Below the pieces are notes generated by a model that worked only from the letters and a program-made list of their open reading frames with translations, did not search any database and was not told where the DNA came from. A DNA stretch of 64,000 nt from Quisquiliibacterium transsilvanicum (GTDB lineage Bacteria > Pseudomonadota > Gammaproteobacteria > Burkholderiales > Burkholderiaceae_E). The translations under genes and the position numbers were made by a program. Numbering within the stretch: the stretch's first letter is position 1; each line of letters opens with the position of its first letter. Below are positions 16,553-25,661 of the stretch, in pieces. The stretch covers positions 62,001 through 126,000 of the forward strand of contig NZ_JACHGB010000004.1 in NCBI RefSeq assembly GCF_014202215.1, in the 5' to 3' direction.

Positions 16553-18799
16553 ATGCTGTTCCCCAACGGACGCTTCTCGCCCGGGCATGCGCTGCTGGCC
16601 GTGGCCCTGCTCTGCCTGGGGGCGTGCGTCGCGGCCGTGTTCTTCCTTGCGCGCCAGCCCTGGCTCGGGCTGGGCCTGGCGCCCGATGGCGACGGGGTGC
16701 GCATCGTGGAAGTGGCGCCGGCAGGGCCGGCCGCCGCGCTTGCCGGGGAGCTCGAGCGCGCGGGCGGCGCCGGGCTTCGGCTGCTTTCGGTCGGTGGCCT
16801 CGGGCTGGTCCCGCACGACGTCATCGAGGAGCCGGACTTCATCGACTCCTACGACGAGATGTGCGCGATGCTCGACCGGCAGAGCCGGCTGGCCGCGCTG
16901 CTGGCTGCCGACGCGGTCCGGATCGAGGTCGGTCATCCGGACGGGCGCCGGACGGTGCATGAAGTCACGCCCGCGGCCACGCGCCCGGTGTCGGACCTGC
17001 CGCCGGTCTTCTGGTTCCAGCTCTTCGCGGGCAGCGCCTGCCTGCTGGTGGGGGCATGGGTTTGGGTGCTGCGGCCCACCGATCTCGCCACCGGGATGTT
17101 CGCGCTGACCGGGGCGATGTTTCCGCTGTCGGCGTTCAGCGCTGCCGTCTACAGCAGCCGGGAGCTGGCGATCGACGGCGAGGTCTTCCGGGCACTGTCT
17201 TCGCTGAACCACGTCGGCGCGCTGATGTTCGGCATCGCCCTGATCGAACTGTTCCTCTGCTACCCCAGGCGGATCGTGCGGCCGCGCTACATGCTGCTGG
17301 TGCCGCTGGTGTTCCTGCCCTGGCTCGCGATCGACCTGCTGCAGCTGGCGCCGAATCAGAACTGGGGCGTGCGGCTGCCGATCGTGGCCGCGATCCTGAT
17401 GGTGATCGTGTTCGCCTGGATGCAGTGGCGGCTGACGATCGACGATCCCCGCGCCCGTGCCGCGCTCACCTGGCTGAGCCTCTCGGTGATCCTCGGCTGC
17501 GGACTGTTCGTGCTGTCCACGGTTGCGTCCAGCCTGTTCGGCTGGCTGCCGCCGCTGCGCCAGGGCTACGCCTTCGGCTTCTTCCTGATCATGTACGGCG
17601 GACTGGCGCTGGGCCTGCGCCGCTACCGGCTGTTCGAGCTCGACGAGTGGGCGTACCGCATCCTCCTCTGGGTGGGCGGCGCGGTGGGCCTCGTGCTGCT
17701 CGACGGCCTGCTGGTGCTGGCGCTGCGGCTCGAGCCCTTCGAGTCGCTGGGCATCGCGCTCGTGATCGCCGGCTTCGTCTACCTGCCGGCGCGGAGCGCG
17801 CTCTGGCGCAAGGTGGTCGAGCGCCGGCGGATTCCTGACCACGAGCTGTTCCAGTCCGTCATGGAGGTGGCCTTCCAGGCGACCGAGGGCGAGCGGGTGA
17901 GCGCCTGGCAGCAGCTCGTGCGCCGCGTGTTCGATCCGCTGGAGCTCGAGGAGCTGCCGGCGCGCGGCGAGGGAGCCGATGCGGCGGCCGCGGAGGGCGG
18001 CCAGCTGCCTGCGACGCCGGACCTGGCCCCGGACGGACTGGAGATGCGGCTGCCGGCGGTGGCCTCCTCGCCGGCGCTGCTGGTCCGGTATCCCTGGCAG
18101 GGCCGCGAGCTCTTCGGTACGGCGCACATGCGGCTGGCACGGCAGATGGTCGAGCTGATGCGGCAGGCGGACGCGGGCCGGGCTGCCTACGAGCGCGGCG
18201 TGGCCGAGGAGCGCCGCCGCGTGGCGCGCGACCTGCATGACGATCTCGGCGCCCAGCTGCTGACCGCGCTGAACCGGCCCACGCTCGACGAAACGCGCGG
18301 GTCGATCCGTGATGCCATTGCGGAAATGCGCGGCGTGGTCGCGGGGCTGACCGGCGGCCGTGCCGGCCTGGGCCCGCTGCTGGCGAACCTGAGGCACGAG
18401 ACCGCCTCGCGCCTGGAGGCCACGGGGATCGAGCTCGACTGGCCATTGGTGGACGACGTTGAGGAGATGGAGATCGACTACAGGACAGCAAAACACCTGG
18501 CTTCGGCGCACCGGGAGATCGTGTCCAACGTGATCCGGCACTCGGGTGCCGCCCGGATGACGGTGGGCGTGGCGGCGAAGGCGGGCTGGCTGCGGATGAT
18601 GCTGCGCGACGATGGCGGCGGCCCGTGCCTGGCCGATGCCGGGCCGCAGGGAAAGGTGCAGGGCCAGGGACACGGCCTGCGCAACCTCCGGATGAGGATC
18701 GAGGAGCTGGGCGGCCGGCTCTCGATCCGGGAAGGCGCGCCGGGCTGCGTCGTGGAGATCGACGTTCCAGTGGGCGGCCAGTCGGGGAGGGCCGCATGA
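16553..18799 (+). CDS. Multi-TM histidine kinase with PDZ-like sensor region
   Basis: A 748-residue membrane kinase. After one TM (about 13-33) comes a PDZ-like extracytoplasmic stretch (about 40-150, with VRIVEVAPAGPAAALAG), then about seven TM segments (about 160-410). The cytoplasmic part carries a HisKA_3 dimerisation helix with the phospho-acceptor H562 in RRRVARDLHDDLGAQLL, and an HATPase with IVSNVIRHSG, DDGGG and GHGLRNLRMRI. This is the NarL-type (HPK7) architecture. The stop overlaps the downstream regulator start by 4 nt, which pairs them. The PDZ-like region suggests sensing of envelope peptides or misfolded proteins; that is inference. Confidence 0.9.
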   Translation: MLFPNGRFSPGHALLAVALLCLGACVAAVFFLARQPWLGLGLAPDGDGVRIVEVAPAGPAAALAGELERAGGAGLRLLSVGGLGLVPHDVIEEPDFIDSYDEMCAMLDRQSRLAALLAADAVRIEVGHPDGRRTVHEVTPAATRPVSDLPPVFWFQLFAGSACLLVGAWVWVLRPTDLATGMFALTGAMFPLSAFSAAVYSSRELAIDGEVFRALSSLNHVGALMFGIALIELFLCYPRRIVRPRYMLLVPLVFLPWLAIDLLQLAPNQNWGVRLPIVAAILMVIVFAWMQWRLTIDDPRARAALTWLSLSVILGCGLFVLSTVASSLFGWLPPLRQGYAFGFFLIMYGGLALGLRRYRLFELDEWAYRILLWVGGAVGLVLLDGLLVLALRLEPFESLGIALVIAGFVYLPARSALWRKVVERRRIPDHELFQSVMEVAFQATEGERVSAWQQLVRRVFDPLELEELPARGEGADAAAAEGGQLPATPDLAPDGLEMRLPAVASSPALLVRYPWQGRELFGTAHMRLARQMVELMRQADAGRAAYERGVAEERRRVARDLHDDLGAQLLTALNRPTLDETRGSIRDAIAEMRGVVAGLTGGRAGLGPLLANLRHETASRLEATGIELDWPLVDDVEEMEIDYRTAKHLASAHREIVSNVIRHSGAARMTVGVAAKAGWLRMMLRDDGGGPCLADAGPQGKVQGQGHGLRNLRMRIEELGGRLSIREGAPGCVVEIDVPVGGQSGRAA

Positions 18800-19473
18800 G
18801 CGCCGCGGACCGGCTTGCGCTGGTGGTCGAGGATCATGCGGCGGTGCGCAGCGGGCTCGCGGGTGCGCTGGAACTTGCCTTCGATGGGATCGAGGTGGGG
18901 CAGGCGTCGAGCGTCGCGGAGGGGCGCGAATGGCTGCTGCGGCTGCGGCGCGATCCGCCGCGCCAGGCGGCGTTCCGCATCGCACTGATCGACCTGGGTC
19001 TGCCCGACGGCTCCGGCGTGGAGCTGGTGCGGCAGGTGGCCGACGAATTTCCGCAGGCGCTGCCGGTGGTGGCCACGATCTACGACGACGACCTGCACCT
19101 GTTTCCCGCGATCGAGGCGGGCGCGCAGGGCTACCTGCTCAAGGAGCAGGACCAGGAGACGCTGGTGCGCCACCTGCGCCGGATCGACGAGGGGCTGCCG
19201 CCGCTGTCTCCTTCGATCGCCAGGCGCATGCTTGCGCACCTGCGCCAGCGCAGCGCGCCCCTGGTGGCCAGGGCCCCCGAGACCGCGCTGACCCCCCGCG
19301 AGACCGAGGTGCTCTCGTGCATCGGCCGCGGGCTGCGCGTGGGCGAGACCGCGGGGGTGCTCGGGCTGGCCGAGCAGACGGTGGCCGGCTACGTGAAGAC
19401 GCTCTACAGGAAGCTCAACATCTCCTCGCGGGCGGAGGCGGCGCTCGAGGCGGCGCGTCGCGGCCTCGTATGA
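18796..19473 (+). CDS. NarL/FixJ-family response regulator
   Basis: A 225-residue two-domain regulator. The receiver has VVEDH, the phospho-acceptor D66 in LIDLGLPDGSG, and the switch Lys in GYLLKEQD. The C-terminal LuxR-type helix-turn-helix reads LTPRETEVLSCIGRG to VAGYVKTLYRKLNISSRAEA. Its ATGA start overlaps the kinase stop, so the two proteins form a cognate pair. The phasin gene follows after a promoter with its own operators, so control of PHA storage by this pair is only a positional possibility. Confidence 0.93.
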   Translation: MSAADRLALVVEDHAAVRSGLAGALELAFDGIEVGQASSVAEGREWLLRLRRDPPRQAAFRIALIDLGLPDGSGVELVRQVADEFPQALPVVATIYDDDLHLFPAIEAGAQGYLLKEQDQETLVRHLRRIDEGLPPLSPSIARRMLAHLRQRSAPLVARAPETALTPRETEVLSCIGRGLRVGETAGVLGLAEQTVAGYVKTLYRKLNISSRAEAALEAARRGLV

Positions 19474-19493
19474 AGCCGCCGGGGAACGAAGAT

Positions 19494-19511
19494 TTGGTGC
19501 ACTGCAACAAA
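19494..19511. promoter_or_regulatory. PhaR-like operator, upstream copy
   Basis: TTGGTGCACTGCAACAAA just upstream of a -35 element. Read on the other strand it matches the downstream box (19549-19566) at 15 of 18 positions, with the shared core TGCAGTGCA. PhaR repressors of PHA storage bind TGCA-rich sites at phasin promoters; the assignment here is by similarity and position. Confidence 0.6.
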
Positions 19512-19516
19512 ACCTC

Positions 19517-19545
19517 TTGACAAGGGCTCGATCGAGGCGCATCAT
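19517..19545 (+). promoter_or_regulatory. Sigma-70-type promoter of the phasin gene
   Basis: TTGACA at 19517-19522 (a perfect -35) and CATCAT at 19540-19545 (4 of 6 to TATAAT), with a 17-nt spacer. The promoter is enclosed by two TGCA-type operators, so repressor binding at both would block polymerase. The transcription start would fall near 19552, inside the downstream operator. Confidence 0.65.
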
Positions 19546-19548
19546 TGA

Positions 19549-19566
19549 TTTGTGCAGTGCAGCAAA
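19549..19566. promoter_or_regulatory. PhaR-like operator, downstream copy
   Basis: TTTGTGCAGTGCAGCAAA immediately after the -10 element and over the predicted transcription start. This is the position expected of a repressor site. It pairs with the box at 19494-19511. Confidence 0.62.
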
Positions 19567-19625
19567 TCCCGGTCGGGAACTTGTTCAGCGCTGCGATTCG
19601 ACGAACCGATTCCAGGAGCATGAAC

Positions 19626-20144
19626 ATGATGAAGACCAATCCGCAGGACCTGATGAAGATGCAGGTCGAAGCCTTCCGCATCACCGGCGAGGCCGCCGCC
19701 AAGGCGCTCGAAGGTTTCCAGAAGCTGGCCGCGCTGAACATGGAGACCGCGAAGAGCTCGCTCGAGCAGTCGACCGAACAGATCCGCGCGCTGCTGGCCG
19801 CCAAGGACGCCAAGACGCTGACCGAGCTGGTCACCAGCTACACCCGGCCTTCGCCGGAGAAGTTCACCGCCTACGCGAAGGCCGTGCTGGCGATCTCCAA
19901 GGACACCGGGTCCGACCTCAGCGCGATGGTCGAGAAGCAGGTCGAGGAAAGCAACGCGCAGCTCGCCGCAGCGATCGAGGAACTGGCGAAGAACGCGCCG
20001 GCAGGCTCCGAGGGCGCGGTCGCCTTCGTGCGCCAGGCCCTGGCCGCCTCCGCCAAGGCCTACGAGCAGGTGAACAACGCCACGCGCCAGTTCGCCGAGA
20101 AGGCCGAGTCCACGATGACTGCCGGCGCCAAGAAGAAGGCCTGA
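19626..20144 (+). CDS. phaP: Phasin (PHA granule-associated protein)
   Basis: A phasin of 172 residues from ATG 19626. The protein is Ala/Lys/Glu-rich and almost entirely helical, with no Cys, the typical Phasin_2 make-up that coats polyhydroxyalkanoate granules: FRITGEAAAKALEGFQKLAALNMETAKSS is split across early helices, and a KKKA tail closes the chain. AGGAG at 19614-19618 sits 7 nt from ATG 19626, but only 1 nt from ATG 19620, so the later start is preferred. Regulated by two TGCA operators flanking its promoter, presumably by a PhaR encoded elsewhere. It implies that the host stores PHA. Confidence 0.9.
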   Translation: MMKTNPQDLMKMQVEAFRITGEAAAKALEGFQKLAALNMETAKSSLEQSTEQIRALLAAKDAKTLTELVTSYTRPSPEKFTAYAKAVLAISKDTGSDLSAMVEKQVEESNAQLAAAIEELAKNAPAGSEGAVAFVRQALAASAKAYEQVNNATRQFAEKAESTMTAGAKKKA

Positions 20145-20203
20145 TCCACGGGGCCTGAACCGGGCGGCGTCCGCCGCCTGTCGGGGCCGGGCCGCGTTCC
20201 GCT

Positions 20204-21205
20204 TCAGCGGGCCGCGGCGCCGGCCTCGAGCAGTTTCACCAGGGTGTGAAGCGTCCGGTTGACCGGCGCTGCAAGCCCGAGCGCGTCGGCCCGGCGGGCA
20301 ACGTAGCCGTTGATCGCGTCGATCTCGGTCTGGCGGCCTGCCCTGATGTCCTGGTCGGTCGACGAGCTCGCCTCGCGCATCGCGGCGCCGAGCCTCAGCA
20401 CCGATCCATGCAGGTCCTCGGCCGGCGGCAGGGCGACTCCATCCGCCCGGGCCACCTCCACGCATTCCCGGACGATCGCCAGCAGCAGTTCGCACGTCGG
20501 CGCGTCGTCGATCATCCGGCCGTAGCGCGATCCGCCCAGCGCGGACACCGGGTTCATCGCGCAGTTCACCACCAGCTTCACCCAGAGGTCCTGCCGCACG
20601 TCTTCCGAGACCGGGCAGGGCACGCCTGCGCGCTCGAAGAGCGCCGCCACCTCGAGCGCGCGGTTGCCGCTGCGGCGCGCGCCCGGCGGCGGCGGGCCGA
20701 ACTCGCCGAGCACCAGGTCGCCCCGCCCGGCGTAGCGCAGGTGCCCGGGCGCCGGCATCGACACCGCCACGTAGACCACTGCCGCAAGCGGATCCAGGTC
20801 GCCGGCCGCGCGGATCAGCGCGACGTTCTCGACGCCGTTCTGCAGGCTCACCAGCTGCGCCCCCTGGCGCATGCGCCCGGCGAGATCGGCCGCGGCGGTC
20901 GCGGTGTCCCCGGTCTTGACGCAAAGCAGGACGAGATCGGCGTCCGCGACGGCGCCGGGGTCGGTGGTGGCCTCGATCGGGATCCTTCGCTGCGCGCCCG
21001 TGCCCGCATCCTCGAAGAGCAGGCCGCCCGAGCGGATCGCCTCGACGTGCGCCGGCCGGCCGATCAGCACCACCGGGGCGCCGGCCTCGGCCAGCTTGGC
21101 GCCATGGAAGCAGCCGACCGCGCCGGCCCCGTAGACCGCTATGCGCGGCCAGGCAGCGGATGCGGGGCGGGACGGCGTGGACTGGGGCGAGCTCTGGCTG
21201 GTCAT
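20204..21205 (-). CDS. 2-dehydropantoate 2-reductase-like protein
   Basis: A ketopantoate-reductase (ApbA/PanE) family enzyme of 333 residues from ATG 21205, or 335 from GTG 21211. The N-terminal NADP fold shows IAVYGAGAVGCFHGAKLAEAG; the C-terminal domain has the catalytic-Lys segment KLVVNCAMNPVSALGG and DIRAGRQTEIDAINGYV. The canonical reaction is NADPH reduction of ketopantoate in pantothenate synthesis. Several paralogues act on other 2-oxoacids, and its location between a phasin gene and a catabolic set does not settle which. No strong ribosome-binding site separates the two starts. Confidence 0.85.
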   Translation of the reverse strand: MTSQSSPQSTPSRPASAAWPRIAVYGAGAVGCFHGAKLAEAGAPVVLIGRPAHVEAIRSGGLLFEDAGTGAQRRIPIEATTDPGAVADADLVLLCVKTGDTATAAADLAGRMRQGAQLVSLQNGVENVALIRAAGDLDPLAAVVYVAVSMPAPGHLRYAGRGDLVLGEFGPPPPGARRSGNRALEVAALFERAGVPCPVSEDVRQDLWVKLVVNCAMNPVSALGGSRYGRMIDDAPTCELLLAIVRECVEVARADGVALPPAEDLHGSVLRLGAAMREASSSTDQDIRAGRQTEIDAINGYVARRADALGLAAPVNRTLHTLVKLLEAGAAAR

Positions 21206-21462
21206 CGGCACTCAGGGACGGGTGGTGGGCGGGCGGCCGGATTGGCTGCCGGCGAGCGGCGGGCGGGCGCACGAGGCGCGCGCGCGTGGCGGGCCGCCCT
21301 GGCATGCGCACCACTCGCGGCGGATAGGCGCAAAGTGTCCGGCATTTCCCGCCGCCCGCAAAACCGGCACGCGGCCCGCCGCATTCCGAAGATCGCGCGC
21401 GTGGATTGCCGCGCGCGCGGCGCTCGGGCAGTCTTCGCCGACAGCCTGCAATCGAGGACGCG

Positions 21463-22212
21463 ATGATCTCCTTTTCCGGAAAGACAGTGGTGATCACCGG
21501 CGCCGCGGGCGGCATCGGCGCCGCCACGGCCCGCCTGATGCATTCGCACGGCGCCTGCCTGGTGCTCGCGGACGCGCAGGCTGCGCCGCTCGAGGCCCTG
21601 CGCGACACCCTCTGCGGCTCTCCGGGCGGCGACACGGCGCGCCTGCACTGCGTGACGGTCGACGTCGCCGACGAGGCCTCCTGCAGCGCGATGGCGCAGG
21701 CCGCCTCGGACCGGTTCGGAGGCATCGACCACCTGGTGCATGCCGCCGGCGTGTTCCCGGAGGTGCCGATCGAGCGGATGACGCTCGACCAGTGGCAGCA
21801 GCTGATGCGCGTCAACTCCGACGGCACCTTCCTCGCCTGCCGCGCGGTGCTCCCCCACCTGCGCGACGACAGTTCGATCGTCACCATCGCGTCGATCGCC
21901 GCGAGCCGCGGCAGCGCGGTCAACGCGCACTACTGCGCATCGAAGGGCGCGGTGCTCAGTTTCACGCGCAGCCTGGCGCTGGCGCTGGCGCCCCGCACCC
22001 GGGTCAACACCGTGTCGCCGGGGATCATCGCCACGGGGATGACCGAAGCGCTCAGGGAGACCCGCGGCGCGCGGCTGCTGGCCTCCACGCCGATGGGCCG
22101 CTTCGGCACCGGCGACGACGTCGCCGGTGCGATCGCCTTCCTGTGCTCCCCGCTGGCCGGCTTCGTCACCGGCGAGAACCTCCAGGTCAACGGCGGCATC
22201 CTGTTCGACTGA
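21463..22212 (+). CDS. Short-chain dehydrogenase/reductase (SDR)
   Basis: A 249-residue classical SDR. TGAAGGIGAATARL is the cofactor motif, with a catalytic Ser-Tyr-Lys in IASIAAS and YCASKGA, and GGILFD closing the chain. VLADAQ at the end of strand 2 (Asp) suggests NAD rather than NADP. GAGGA precedes the ATG. It runs with the acyl-CoA ligase 126 nt downstream, and may oxidise a hydroxyacyl or alicyclic alcohol intermediate; this role is by context. Confidence 0.9.
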   Translation: MISFSGKTVVITGAAGGIGAATARLMHSHGACLVLADAQAAPLEALRDTLCGSPGGDTARLHCVTVDVADEASCSAMAQAASDRFGGIDHLVHAAGVFPEVPIERMTLDQWQQLMRVNSDGTFLACRAVLPHLRDDSSIVTIASIAASRGSAVNAHYCASKGAVLSFTRSLALALAPRTRVNTVSPGIIATGMTEALRETRGARLLASTPMGRFGTGDDVAGAIAFLCSPLAGFVTGENLQVNGGILFD

Positions 22213-22338
22213 AGCGCGCGGGCTCCGCGGCGCCCGTCGCGGGTCTGTAACATCGCGGTCTGGGTCGCGGGCGCCGCGCGGCGCGTGCCGCGCGGGGTCA
22301 TCGTTTCGTCGTACCGATCACACCTGGCAGGAATTTCC

Positions 22339-23883
22339 ATGGCACAACGCGGGCTGAGCGGAATGCTCGTCGGCAACATCCTGGCGACGGCGGCGCTGCG
22401 CCATCCCGACCGGGAATCGTATTTCTGCTCCGGCACCGGCCGGCGCTTCACCTTCCGGCAGACCAACGAGCGGGTCAACCGGCTCGCCAATGCGCTGACC
22501 GCGCTCGGGCTGGTCAAGGGCGACGTCGTCGCCTTCCTGAGCACCAACCGCGTCGAGGTCGTCGAGATCTACTTCGCGCTGGCCAAGACCGGCATCGTCG
22601 GCCTGCCGCTGAACTACCGGCTTGCCCCGGTCGAGATGGTGGAACTCGCCACCAGCATGGGCGCCACCGGCATCCTGATCGAGCAGGGCCACGACGAGGC
22701 CGCGGCGCAGCTGCGCAGGGACGCGCCGGGAATCCTGCACACGGTGGTGATCGGAGACGACGAGCCGGCCCACGGGCTGGGCTACGAGCGCCTGCTGGCC
22801 GGCAGCCACGAGGCCGAGCCGCAGGTCGAGATCGGCGAGGGCGATCCCTTCTACTTCAACCTCACCTCGGGGACCACCGGGCTGCCGAAATCCTACGTGA
22901 TGACGCAGTACAACATGAGCACCATGTTCCCGATGTTCCACGCCCACGGGCTGACCGAGAAGGACGTCGCGCTCACGGTGTTCCCGATGTTCGGGCGCGT
23001 GGGCTTCGGCTGGGCGATGGCAACGGCGATGTACGGCGTGCGAAACGTGCTCGCGAACTTCGAGCCGGCAGCGGTGCTGCGGCTGATCGAGACCGAGCGC
23101 GTGAGCATCGTCAACCTGGTCGCGACGATGTCCGCGATGCTGCTGTCCTGCGACCGGCTCGCGGCCACCGACCTCTCGTCGCTGCGCGGCACGACCTTCG
23201 TCGGCTCGGCGCTGCCCGAGCGGATCCGCAACGAGACCATTCAGCGCATCTGCCCGAACCTCTACGAGTACTACGGGATGCAGGAGACCGGAGCGCTGGC
23301 GGTCAGCACGCCCGAGGACCGCGCCCGCCGGCCCGACTCGGTCGGCCGCGCCATCCTGTTCGCGGAGGTGCGCGTCGTCGACGACGCCGGGCGGCCGCTG
23401 CCCGCCGGCGAGCTCGGCGAGGTGATCGGACGCAGCCCGAACAGCGTCACTGCCTACTGGCAGAACCCGGAGAAATCGGCCGAGACCTTCCGCGACGGGT
23501 GGATCCACACCGGCGACCTCGGCCGCATCGACGACGAGGGCTACCTGTTCATCAGCGGCCGCAAGAAGGACATGATCATCACCGGCGGCCAGAACGTGCA
23601 CGCTTCGGAGGTGGAGGGCGCGGTGCTGGGCTGCGAGGGGGTCGCCGATTGCGCGGTGATCGGGCTGCCGGACGATTTCTGGGGCGAGCGGGTCGCGGCG
23701 GTGGTGGTCGCTGCCGAGGGCGCCGCGGTGGACGGCGATGCGGTGATCCGCGCCTGCCGCAGCCATCTGGCGGGGTTCAAGACTCCCAAGGAGATCATCG
23801 TCCAGTCCGAGCCGCTGCCGCGCACGCCCACCGGGAAGGTGCAGAAGTTCCTGCTGGTCGAGCGCTACGCAAAGAAGTCCTGA
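22339..23883 (+). CDS. AMP-dependent acyl-CoA synthetase/ligase
   Basis: A 514-residue ANL enzyme with LTSGTTGLPKS, the acceptor YYGMQETGAL, the hinge ISGRKKDMIITGGQNVHASEVE, and the catalytic Lys in RTPTGKVQKF. It resembles fatty-acid or crotonobetaine/carnitine-type ligases in length and order, but specificity is not readable. The ATG at 22339 follows CAGGAA; upstream codons are not supported. The next ligase gene starts 85 nt downstream, so two different acyl-activating enzymes are side by side. Confidence 0.9.
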   Translation: MAQRGLSGMLVGNILATAALRHPDRESYFCSGTGRRFTFRQTNERVNRLANALTALGLVKGDVVAFLSTNRVEVVEIYFALAKTGIVGLPLNYRLAPVEMVELATSMGATGILIEQGHDEAAAQLRRDAPGILHTVVIGDDEPAHGLGYERLLAGSHEAEPQVEIGEGDPFYFNLTSGTTGLPKSYVMTQYNMSTMFPMFHAHGLTEKDVALTVFPMFGRVGFGWAMATAMYGVRNVLANFEPAAVLRLIETERVSIVNLVATMSAMLLSCDRLAATDLSSLRGTTFVGSALPERIRNETIQRICPNLYEYYGMQETGALAVSTPEDRARRPDSVGRAILFAEVRVVDDAGRPLPAGELGEVIGRSPNSVTAYWQNPEKSAETFRDGWIHTGDLGRIDDEGYLFISGRKKDMIITGGQNVHASEVEGAVLGCEGVADCAVIGLPDDFWGERVAAVVVAAEGAAVDGDAVIRACRSHLAGFKTPKEIIVQSEPLPRTPTGKVQKFLLVERYAKKS

Positions 23884-23968
23884 ACAATCCGGAGATGCGG
23901 CGACGACGCTGGAGCGCTGCCCCGCCGGGGCGCGCGGCCCGCGGACGCCGGCCAGACGAGGTGATGGA

Positions 23969-25639
23969 ATGAACGAGGACACCTGGGCGGACTGCCGCCT
24001 GCCCCTGCAACGTCACGAAGTGCACTTCGGCGACCGGATCGTGCGCTGCTTCGCCGAGCGGCCGCCGAGCCTGCACGCGATGCTCGAGCGCTCGGTGCGC
24101 GCGCGTCCCGACGAGGATGCGGTGGTGTTCGAGGGCCTGCGCTGGTCGTACCGGGAGCTCGACGAGCGCGTCGGCAGGCTGGCCGGCGGGCTCGAGGCCG
24201 CGGGCGTGGCGGCAGGCGACCGGGTCGCGCTGCTGCTGTCGAACCGTCCCGAGTTCCTGGTGGCGCTCTACGCGGCGCAGCGGCTGGGCGCGATCGCAGT
24301 GCCGGTGAGCATCCGGGAGCAGCGGCCCGGGCTCGAGTACATCTTCGGGGACTGCGGGGCGAAGGTGGTGTTCTTCGACGCAGACCTCGAGGAGCGCCTG
24401 CCCGATCCCTCCGCGGTGCCGGGCTGCAGGCTCTGGGTGCGGCTGCCGGTCAACCCCGGCGCGCCGGCCTCGTCGCACTCGGCGGCCGCCCCGGCCGACG
24501 AGGGTGCGCCGCCGCCGCCGATGCCCGCCGCCGGCTGGGAGACCCTGGCGGGCGCCGATTTCCTCGGCCAGGCGGCCCCGGTGGCCGAGGAGGACTGCGC
24601 GGTGATCCTCTACACCTCCGGCACCACCGGCCGCCCGAAGGGCGCGATGCTCACCCACCTGGGCATCGCGCACTCGGTGCTGCACTTCGTCCACTGCATG
24701 GGGCTGGACGAGCGCACCCGCTCCATCCTCGCGGTGCCCGCGAGCCACGTCACCGGGCTGATCGCCAACCTGGCGTCCACCGTGGCGGTGGGCGGCGCCA
24801 ACATCCTGATGGCGGCGTTCAAGGCCGGCAGCTTCCTCGAACTGGTCGAGCGCGAACGCGCCACCTCCACCATCCTCGTGCCGGCGATGTACAACCTGTG
24901 CCTGCTGCACGCCGGCTTCGGGCGTGCCGACCTGTCTTCCTGGCGGATCGGCGGCTATGGCGGCGCGCCGATGCCGGTTGCCACCATCGACGCGATGCTG
25001 CGCAAGCTGCCCGGCCTGCAGCTGATGAACGCCTACGGCGCCACCGAGACCACCTCGCCGGTCACGATGATGCCTTCCCGCTTCACCCGCGAGCATGGCG
25101 ACAGCGTGGGCTTCCGGCTGCCCTGCGCCGACGTCGTCGTGATGGACGACGACGGTCTCGAGCTGCCGCCTGGGGAGGTGGGCGAACTCTGGATCGGCGG
25201 CCCGATGGTGGTCCGCGGCTACTGGAACAACCCCGAGGCCACCGCCAGCGAGTTCACCGCCGGCTGGTGGCATTCCGGCGACCTGGGCTCGGTGGATGCG
25301 GAGGGCTTCGTGCGCGTGTTCGACCGCAAGAAGGACATGCTCAATCGCGGCGGCTTCAAGATCTACAGCGTCGAGGTCGAGAACCTGCTGATGGCCTACC
25401 CGGGGGTGCTCGAGGCAGCGGTGGTCGGCAAGCCCTGCCCGGTCCTGGGCGAGCGGGTGCATGCCTTCGCCTGCGTGAGCGATCCGGGCATCAACGAACA
25501 CACGCTGCGCGCCTGGTGCGCCAAGCACCTCGCCGACTACAAGGTTCCCGAGTCGGTGACGCTCACCGACAAGCCCCTGCCGCGCAACGCCAACGGCAAG
25601 CTGCTCAAGCGGGTGCTCAGGGACGCACTGGGGCAATGA
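23969..25639 (+). CDS. AMP-dependent acyl-CoA synthetase/ligase
   Basis: A 556-residue ANL enzyme: YTSGTTGRPKGAML, acceptor MNAYGATETTSPVTMM, hinge FDRKKDMLNRGGFKIYSVEVE, catalytic Lys in RNANGKLLKR. A linker rich in Ala/Pro (about 165-185) precedes the adenylation core. GAGG lies shortly before the ATG. It is followed 22 nt later by an MFS exporter, so cotranscription is likely. Substrate is not readable; the position beside another ligase and an SDR suggests catabolism of an organic acid. Confidence 0.9.
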   Translation: MNEDTWADCRLPLQRHEVHFGDRIVRCFAERPPSLHAMLERSVRARPDEDAVVFEGLRWSYRELDERVGRLAGGLEAAGVAAGDRVALLLSNRPEFLVALYAAQRLGAIAVPVSIREQRPGLEYIFGDCGAKVVFFDADLEERLPDPSAVPGCRLWVRLPVNPGAPASSHSAAAPADEGAPPPPMPAAGWETLAGADFLGQAAPVAEEDCAVILYTSGTTGRPKGAMLTHLGIAHSVLHFVHCMGLDERTRSILAVPASHVTGLIANLASTVAVGGANILMAAFKAGSFLELVERERATSTILVPAMYNLCLLHAGFGRADLSSWRIGGYGGAPMPVATIDAMLRKLPGLQLMNAYGATETTSPVTMMPSRFTREHGDSVGFRLPCADVVVMDDDGLELPPGEVGELWIGGPMVVRGYWNNPEATASEFTAGWWHSGDLGSVDAEGFVRVFDRKKDMLNRGGFKIYSVEVENLLMAYPGVLEAAVVGKPCPVLGERVHAFACVSDPGINEHTLRAWCAKHLADYKVPESVTLTDKPLPRNANGKLLKRVLRDALGQ

Positions 25640-25661
25640 GGCGCGCGCAGCGGGGCCCGGC

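Noticed and set aside
15242-18985. 1247-codon minus-strand frame
   Set aside because: Mostly shadow of the histidine kinase and dehydrogenase; composition is low-complexity Arg/Pro/His.
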